Shown: one piece after another, positions 58,587-64,000 of the stretch
Position numbering within the stretch: the stretch's first letter is position 1
Layout: every line of letters starts with the position of its first letter
Assembly (NCBI RefSeq): GCF_016093295.1
Contig: NZ_JAEDAL010000004.1
Coordinates: 1-64,000, forward strand
Reading direction: 5' to 3'
DNA length: 64,000 nt
Source of the DNA: Inhella gelatinilytica
GTDB taxonomy: Bacteria; Pseudomonadota; Gammaproteobacteria; Burkholderiales; Burkholderiaceae_C
The notes under the pieces: model-generated
What the model saw: only the letters and a program-made list of their open reading frames with translations
The model's database searches: none
What the model was told of the DNA's origin: nothing
Program-made: the position numbers and the translations under genes

Positions 58587-60793
58587 CAGAACTTGTGTTC
58601 CCAGTTCACGGCGTACCAAGCCCGCTGGCGGCGCTCGCTCAGGGCAAAGTCGCCGCTGGTGTACACCGTGGCGCTGGTATTGGCCACGGGGGCCAGGTTC
58701 TGCACGCCAAAGCGCAGCGAATCGCTTCGGCTCATCGTCCACAGCACGTAGGCGTCCATGCCACGGGCGCGGCCCGTGCTGAGGCGACTGAGCAGCGTTT
58801 GCTGCACGTCATAGGAGGGCGTGAAGTTCAGGTTCAAGCCCATGGACACCGGCACGTCCTTCAAGCGGTAGTCGGCACCAAAGGTGAACGACCAAGGCTG
58901 CTGCTGCTCCAGGCGGTTGTCGGGCCCCGGCAGGTCCTCCACCTTGGAGCGGTAAATCGACAGCGAAGCCCGCAGACTGAGCGCGGTTGCCGGCTCGAAC
59001 AGGCTGGGGAACAGCTCGCCCGCCCGACCCTTGATTTCCAACTCGAGACCGGAAGTGTGGACGCGGCTGAGGTTCACCGGCATGGCCACCCACCGAGGCT
59101 GGCTCGCCCAGCCGACGTTTTGCAGGCTCAGGCTGTTGCGGATCAGGCCTGTGATGCGACGGTGGAACACGCCCACCGACAGCATCGACCCCCCGCTCAG
59201 GTATTTCTCCCAGGCCAAGTCCAGGCCCGTTGCCAGTTCCGGCTCGAGCGCCGGGTTGCCCACGCGGTCCGGCGCGGTCTCGGTGTTAGGTCCGGTCGTG
59301 GGGTAATTGGTGTTGATGGTGGGGCGGGCAATCAGCTGCTGCACGTCCGGCGCCTTGTAGCTGCGTGTCAGGCTCATGCGAAGCAAATCGCGCGCCTTGG
59401 GATCGAACTTGTAGTTCAGGTGCAGCAACGGGGTCAGCACCGAGCTGGTGCTGCGGAAGGTGGAGCCACTGCCCTCGCTGTCGGTGCGGATGCGCTCATT
59501 GCGCAAGCCCAGGTAAGCGGACCATTGGGGTGAGATTTCCCACTCGTCCTGCACAAAAAGCGCGCTGCGGGTGACCGTGGCGTCAAAGGGCTGGCCTTCG
59601 ATGCCCGGCAGCAGGTCAACGCCGTTCTCCAGCGTGCGGCGCGACTCCTCCCGGCTGCGGCGCTCCAACTCGCCCCCTGCCGTCACGGTGTGCGCCTCGC
59701 CCACGAACTGGCTGTACTTGCCGCTCAGATTGAGGCCGCGGTTCTGGCCCTCGCCCGTGGTGCGGCGGTCGACCGTGGGCAGTCCGGCGGCGTTGCGCCC
59801 GAGGAAGCGGGTATCAAACTCCGAACTGGCACCGCCCGCGCCCACGCGCAGCTCCAGACGCTGGTCTTCCTGGAACCGGTTGTTGTATTGCAGGTTGAGG
59901 CGCGCGTGCTGGAAGTAGCCTCGGTTGGTGAATTGGTCGTCCACCGAGCTCGGGGCGCTGCCCTGCAACACGGTGGTGTCGGTCTCGCCCACGTTGCGGA
60001 AGTTGTTGCGCACCGCAAAACCTTGCAGCGTCAGCGTCTCGTCTTCGCCCAGCTTCCAGTTGATGCGCGGCGCCAGGTTCACCCCATGCCCATAAGGAAT
60101 GTCCGTCCCCGCCGTCGCGAGCGTTTGCGGCTTGCCCTGGGCGTCGCGGCCCTGACGTATGCCGTCGTTTTCGTTCAGCAGGCGCCAACTGAAAAACGAC
60201 ACGGGCATGACCACACCCAGGCCGCCTTTGCGGTCGCCATACGTGAAGCTGCCGTTCACGACGGGCTTGTCATGGTTGTAAGCCAACCCCAAGCGCAGGT
60301 CCTTTTGAACCACGCGCGGCGCATCCTTCAGGATGATGTTCACCGTTCCCGCAATGGCCTGCGCACTCTGATCGGCCGTGGGCGCTTTGCTCACCTCAAT
60401 CCGTTCGACGCTGGCGGGATTGACTTGGTCCAGCGCGAAGCCCGGAGGCGCCGGATCCCCGTTGACCAGGATCTGCGTGAACGCCCCGCCCAGGCCGCGC
60501 ATGCGCAGCTGGTTGCCCTGCATGTTGATGCCGGGCAGGCGCTTGAGCACATCGGCGAGCTGGGTGTCCCCGTACTTGTCCAACTCCTCGCGCCCATAGA
60601 TTTGCTTGGCCACGGGTTGGCGCCGGCGCATGTCGGTGTCGCTGGCCTGGCGGGCTCGCACCTCCACCCGATCCAACTGCTGGGGATTGGCTCGGTTGTC
60701 ATCCGACTGCACTTCTTGCTGCGCATGCGCCGGGATCAGACTCAAGTGGGCGGCCATAACGCTGGCGGCCAGGGCGGTGGGTTTCAATTTCAT
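58586..60793 (-). CDS. TonB-dependent outer membrane receptor
   Basis: A 735-residue outer membrane transporter. Signal peptide MKLKPTALAASVMAAHLSLIPAHA, then a plug domain (YGREELDKYGDTQLADVLKR, LRMRGLGGAFTQILVNGDPA) and a 22-strand barrel ending in aromatic EHKF. Substrate unknown: iron chelates and lipophilic nutrients are both possible. No Fur box was recognised upstream. It is coupled to the patatin-like gene. Confidence 0.92.
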   Translation of the reverse strand: MKLKPTALAASVMAAHLSLIPAHAQQEVQSDDNRANPQQLDRVEVRARQASDTDMRRRQPVAKQIYGREELDKYGDTQLADVLKRLPGINMQGNQLRMRGLGGAFTQILVNGDPAPPGFALDQVNPASVERIEVSKAPTADQSAQAIAGTVNIILKDAPRVVQKDLRLGLAYNHDKPVVNGSFTYGDRKGGLGVVMPVSFFSWRLLNENDGIRQGRDAQGKPQTLATAGTDIPYGHGVNLAPRINWKLGEDETLTLQGFAVRNNFRNVGETDTTVLQGSAPSSVDDQFTNRGYFQHARLNLQYNNRFQEDQRLELRVGAGGASSEFDTRFLGRNAAGLPTVDRRTTGEGQNRGLNLSGKYSQFVGEAHTVTAGGELERRSREESRRTLENGVDLLPGIEGQPFDATVTRSALFVQDEWEISPQWSAYLGLRNERIRTDSEGSGSTFRSTSSVLTPLLHLNYKFDPKARDLLRMSLTRSYKAPDVQQLIARPTINTNYPTTGPNTETAPDRVGNPALEPELATGLDLAWEKYLSGGSMLSVGVFHRRITGLIRNSLSLQNVGWASQPRWVAMPVNLSRVHTSGLELEIKGRAGELFPSLFEPATALSLRASLSIYRSKVEDLPGPDNRLEQQQPWSFTFGADYRLKDVPVSMGLNLNFTPSYDVQQTLLSRLSTGRARGMDAYVLWTMSRSDSLRFGVQNLAPVANTSATVYTSGDFALSERRQRAWYAVNWEHKF

Positions 60794-60889
60794 GGGAAAC
60801 GGTTAATTGCGCGGCGCAGCATGCCGCAAGCGCGTCCGGCTGGCATTCGTCATGCCCCAAAGACCCTTGAGGCGTGACCCAGCCTGGGG

Positions 60890-63217
60890 TCAGCGCTTGC
60901 CTTGCAACTTGGCAAACGCTGCGGCCATGGCCCCACTGGCCGGTGCAGGCGCGGCCGGCCGTGCGGCTCTTTCGTGGCGGCCCGCTGGCCGATAAGCGTT
61001 GTCGTCGCGTGCACCAGCTCGGGGGGCCGCCATCTCCAGCTTCATGGTCAGGGAAATTCGCTGGCGCTCCAGGTCCACCTCCAGCACTTTGACACGCACG
61101 ATGTCACCGGTCTTGACGACCTCCCGCGCATCGTTGACGAACTTGTGGCTGAGTTGGCTGACGTGGATCAGCCCGTCTTGGTGCACGCCCAGGTCCACGA
61201 AAGCGCCGAACTGCGCGACGTTGCTAACCGTGCCCTCCAGCACCATGCCGGGCTGGAGGTCCTTGAGGTCCTCGACGCCGTCGTTGAATCGCGCCACCTT
61301 GAAGTCGGGGCGCGGGTCGCGGCCGGGCTTTTCCAGTTCGGCCAGCACGTCCTTGACGGTGATGGCGCCAAATTTCTCGTCGGCCAGAGCCTCCGGGCGC
61401 ACCTTGCGCAGCACGTCGCTACGGCCCATCACGTCGTGGATGGGGAGCTTCAGCTGATCGAGCAGGCGCTGCACCACCGGGTAGGTCTCGGGGTGCACCC
61501 CGCTCTGGTCGAGCGGGTTGTCGCCCTCACGGATGCGCAGAAAGCCCGCCGCCAACTCGAAGGTCTTGGGGCCCAGGCCGGTCACATCCAGCAGTTGCTT
61601 GCGGTTCTTAAACGGACCTTGGGCATCACGGTGGCGCACGATGGCGCCGGCTAGGCTCTGCGTCAAGCCCGACACCCGCGCCAGCAGCGGCGCGGAGGCC
61701 AAGTTCAGGTCCACGCCCACGCCATTCACGCAGTCTTCCACCACCGCGCCCAGGCTGCGGGCCAGTTCGCTCTGGTTCACATCGTGCTGGTACTGGCCCA
61801 CGCCGATGCTCTTGGGGTCGATCTTCACGAGCTCCGCCAGCGGATCCTGCAAGCGACGGGCGATGGACACCGCGCCGCGCAGGCTCACATCCAATTCGGG
61901 AAGCTCCTTGCTCGCGACTTCCGAGGCCGAGTAGACCGAGGCACCGGCCTCGCTGACCACCACCTTCTGGATTGCCACACCCGGCGCCAGGCTCTGCAGG
62001 CGCTTGATCAGGTCAGCGGCCAGCTTGTCGGTCTCTCGGCTGGCGGTGCCGTTGCCGATGGCGATCAGGTTCACGCCGTGCAGCGAGCACAGCTTGGCCA
62101 GGGTGTGCAGGCTGCCCTCCCAGTCGCGGCGCGGTTCATGCGGGTAGACCGTGCTCGTGTCTAGCACCTTGCCGGTCTCACCCACCACCGCCACCTTTAC
62201 GCCGGTGCGGATGCCTGGGTCCAGACCCATCACCACCTTGCGGCCGGCCGGGGCGGCCAGCAGCAGGTCGCGCAGGTTCTCGGCAAACACCTTGATGGCG
62301 GTGGCTTCCGCGGCCTCACGCAGGCGGGTGAAGAGGTCGCGCTCCAGGCTCATGCTGAGCTTGACCTTCCAGGTCCAGGCCACGGTCTTGCGGATCAGCG
62401 CATCGCCCGGCCGGTTCTGAGGGCTCCAGCCCAGGTGAGCGGCAATCCTCATCTCCGCCATCGTGGGCTTGCCGGGCAGCACCTCCTCGTTCAGCACCAG
62501 CTTGGCATCCAGGTAACCCGCCGTGCGGCCGCGGAACACCGCCAGCGCACGGTGACTGGGTACGCGGGCGATGGGCTCGTCGTACGCAAAATAGTCGCGG
62601 AACTTGGCAACCTCAGCGTCGTTCTCGTTAGCCGATTCGACACGCTGGCTTTGGAACAGGCCCTCGGTCCAGAGCCAGTCGCGCAGCTTGCCCACTAGGG
62701 CGGCGTCCTCGGCCCAGGTTTCGCTCAGCAGATCGCGAACACCATCCAGAACGGCCGGTGCGTCGGCAAAACCGGCCTCGGCGTTGATGAAGCCGGCCGC
62801 TTCGGCCATTGGGTCCAGGCTCGGGTCGGCAAACAGCTTGTCGGCCAAGGGGGCCAGGCCGGCCTCGCGGGCGATCTGGCCCTTGGTGCGACGCTTGGGT
62901 TTGTAGGGCGCGTAGAGGTCTTCCAGCAGCTGCTTGGTGTCGGCGGCCTCTAGCTGAGCACGCAGCTCGCTCGTGAGCTTGCCCTGCTCCTCCACGCTCT
63001 TGAGGACGGCCGCCCGGCGGTCTTCCAGCTCGCGCAGGTAACTGAGGCGCGCCTCCAGTTCACGCAACTGAATGTCGTCCAGACCGTCCGTCGCTTCTTT
63101 ACGGTAGCGAGCGATAAAGGGCACGGTAGCCCCACCATCGAGCAGGTCCACGGCGGCCTGCACCTGCGCCGCACGAACCTTCAGTTCTGCGGCAATTTGA
63201 GCAACGATTCGATCCAC
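60890..63217 (-). CDS. tex: Tex family transcription accessory protein
   Basis: Nucleic-acid-binding protein of about 775 residues, known to affect transcription and stress tolerance. It has the N-terminal helical domain (ATVPFIARYRKEATDGLDD), a YqgF-like domain (VVMGLDPGIRTGVKVAVV), helix-hairpin-helix motifs and a C-terminal S1 domain (GMVLEGTVSNVAQFGAFVDL). No ATG start exists. GTG 63217 and TTG 63226 are candidates; both lie in the T-rich tail of a hairpin. An Arg/Ala-rich tail ends the protein. Confidence 0.93.
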   Translation of the reverse strand: MDRIVAQIAAELKVRAAQVQAAVDLLDGGATVPFIARYRKEATDGLDDIQLRELEARLSYLRELEDRRAAVLKSVEEQGKLTSELRAQLEAADTKQLLEDLYAPYKPKRRTKGQIAREAGLAPLADKLFADPSLDPMAEAAGFINAEAGFADAPAVLDGVRDLLSETWAEDAALVGKLRDWLWTEGLFQSQRVESANENDAEVAKFRDYFAYDEPIARVPSHRALAVFRGRTAGYLDAKLVLNEEVLPGKPTMAEMRIAAHLGWSPQNRPGDALIRKTVAWTWKVKLSMSLERDLFTRLREAAEATAIKVFAENLRDLLLAAPAGRKVVMGLDPGIRTGVKVAVVGETGKVLDTSTVYPHEPRRDWEGSLHTLAKLCSLHGVNLIAIGNGTASRETDKLAADLIKRLQSLAPGVAIQKVVVSEAGASVYSASEVASKELPELDVSLRGAVSIARRLQDPLAELVKIDPKSIGVGQYQHDVNQSELARSLGAVVEDCVNGVGVDLNLASAPLLARVSGLTQSLAGAIVRHRDAQGPFKNRKQLLDVTGLGPKTFELAAGFLRIREGDNPLDQSGVHPETYPVVQRLLDQLKLPIHDVMGRSDVLRKVRPEALADEKFGAITVKDVLAELEKPGRDPRPDFKVARFNDGVEDLKDLQPGMVLEGTVSNVAQFGAFVDLGVHQDGLIHVSQLSHKFVNDAREVVKTGDIVRVKVLEVDLERQRISLTMKLEMAAPRAGARDDNAYRPAGRHERAARPAAPAPASGAMAAAFAKLQGKR

Positions 63218-63248
63218 AAACAACAAGGGCGCCCAAAACAGGCGCCCA
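63215..63248 (-). terminator. Hairpin at the tex start
   Basis: GGGCGCC (63228-63234) pairs with GGCGCCC (63242-63248). On the minus strand the stem is followed by TTGTTGTTTG, where tex translation begins. It may end the upstream elaA transcript, or control tex. Confidence 0.5.
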
Positions 63249-63274
63249 TAGAAAACGCAAACAGCGCGATTCTC

Positions 63275-63733
63275 TCAGGCGCGGTGCATCTCCACATGGG
63301 GGATGCCGTCTTCAACGAACTCCGGCCCCACCTCAGCAAACCCATGGGCGGCGTAATAGCCCTTCAAGTGCGCCTGGGCAAACAGCACCATGGGCTGACC
63401 GGGCCACAAACGGGAACACGCCGCCACGGCATGCCGCATCAATTCATGCCCCAGCCCTTGCCCCCGAGCGGGCGCGGCCGTCACCACGCGGCCAATGCAG
63501 GCCGCACCGCTCACCTTGTCCCCCGGTGCGAACAGTCGGGCGTAAGCCACCAGCGTCTCGCCCTGCCAGCCGAGCAAGTGCTGGGCCTGGGGGTCGTGCC
63601 CGTCCACATCGGCGTAGAGGCAGTGCTGCTCCAAGATGAAGACCTCAGCGCGCAAGCGCAGCGCCGCGTACAAGGCGTGCACAGTCAGCTGCGCGAAGGG
63701 CTGGCAGGTCCAGTGAAGCGTGAGCGGGCTCAT
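63275..63733 (-). CDS. elaA: GNAT family acetyltransferase, ElaA type
   Basis: A 152-residue N-acetyltransferase recognised by LYAALRLRAEVFILEQHCLY and the acetyl-CoA loop VVTAAPARGQGLGHELM. ATG 63733 overlaps the stop of the upstream gene (TGATG). Substrate unknown. Confidence 0.88.
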   Translation of the reverse strand: MSPLTLHWTCQPFAQLTVHALYAALRLRAEVFILEQHCLYADVDGHDPQAQHLLGWQGETLVAYARLFAPGDKVSGAACIGRVVTAAPARGQGLGHELMRHAVAACSRLWPGQPMVLFAQAHLKGYYAAHGFAEVGPEFVEDGIPHVEMHRA

Positions 63734-64000
63734 CAATGAACAGGGGCCCAAAACGCCGCATCGTCATGGGCGACCGCAGCAAAAGCCCCTCGCAGCGCCG
63801 CCACAGCGCCCTCACCCCGGCGCGCCAGCTCAAACATGGGGCCGCCCTTCCAGCGAGGAAAGCCATAGCCCAGCACATAAACAAGATCAATGTCCGAGGC
63901 CCGCAGCGCCACGCCCTCGGCCAAGAGGCGCTCGCCCTCAATTCCCAGCGCCAACAGCAAGCGGTCGACGATTTCCTCGGCCCCCACGGTTCGGGCAGGC
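63733..64000 (-). CDS. 3-hydroxyacyl-CoA dehydrogenase, C-terminal end (partial)
   Basis: The last about 88 residues of a gene that continues past the right edge. The text EEIVDRLLLALGIEGERLLAEGVA and DIDLVYVLGYGFPRWKGGPM is the C-terminal dehydrogenase domain of FadB/FadJ-type fatty acid oxidation enzymes. The stop overlaps the elaA start. Confidence 0.88.
   Translation of the reverse strand, partial: PARTVGAEEIVDRLLLALGIEGERLLAEGVALRASDIDLVYVLGYGFPRWKGGPMFELARRGEGAVAALRGAFAAVAHDDAAFWAPVH

Overview
The window is a 64 kb stretch of a GC-rich betaproteobacterial chromosome. It is most likely from the order Burkholderiales, close to Comamonadaceae. The evidence is gene order: tig-clpP-clpX-lon with tRNA genes, an ECF sigma/DUF3619/DUF3106/RDD operon, hpnCDE, and thrS-infC-rpmI-rplT-pheST-ihfA-MerR-tRNA-Pro. 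The species cannot be named from this sequence alone.

Layout. 1-1634: the edge of an integron, with a candidate attI, an integron integrase (start set by an AGGAGG site, a LexA-like box in front) and a small DUF6429 gene broken by an in-frame TGA. 2024-8000: four overlapping or closely spaced genes on the minus strand (three large tyrosine recombinases and a small coiled-coil protein). They sit 16 bp downstream of a complete tRNA-Leu(UAA), beside the 5' half of a second, different tRNA-Leu(UAA). 8022-14522: a tRNA cluster, then the proteostasis genes lon, clpX, clpP and tig and a tRNA-Leu(UAG). 14620-18895: an RND efflux pump with its adaptor. 19004-22728: squalene synthesis genes hpnCDE and an IclR regulator. 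22743-29767: pbpG, leuA, pssA and the ilv genes; leuA has a Leu-codon leader peptide and a terminator. 29985-32201: an ECF sigma operon. 32236-38244: glnB, nadE, ppa, hppA and a J-domain-like gene. 38358-39011: an SRAP protein.

39126-49683 is a 10.5 kb integrated element in the 3' end of tRNA-Pro(GGG), bounded by 100-bp direct repeats that differ at one base. It carries an integrase, an AlpA-like regulator, a Toprim primase and a DUF3987 helicase-like protein, as P4-type satellites do. It also holds a cluster of small, mostly exported proteins, including an HNH nuclease, with a 13-G run just before one start codon. A fragment of a phage/plasmid 'polyvalent' protein with zincin and ADP-ribosyltransferase-like parts closes the element.

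49635-57446 is the translation cluster (tRNA-Pro, MerR, ihfA, pheTS, rplT, rpmI, infC, thrS). It has an ATC start for infC, a Thr-codon leader with a terminator before thrS, and a terminator-like hairpin before pheS. 57495-64000 holds a patatin-like phospholipase coupled to a TonB receptor, tex, an ElaA-type acetyltransferase and the end of a hydroxyacyl-CoA dehydrogenase gene.

The best candidates for undescribed biology are the four-gene recombinase module at the split tRNA-Leu and the exported-protein cargo of the tRNA-Pro element. Both are inferences from reading the sequence; no database search was possible.
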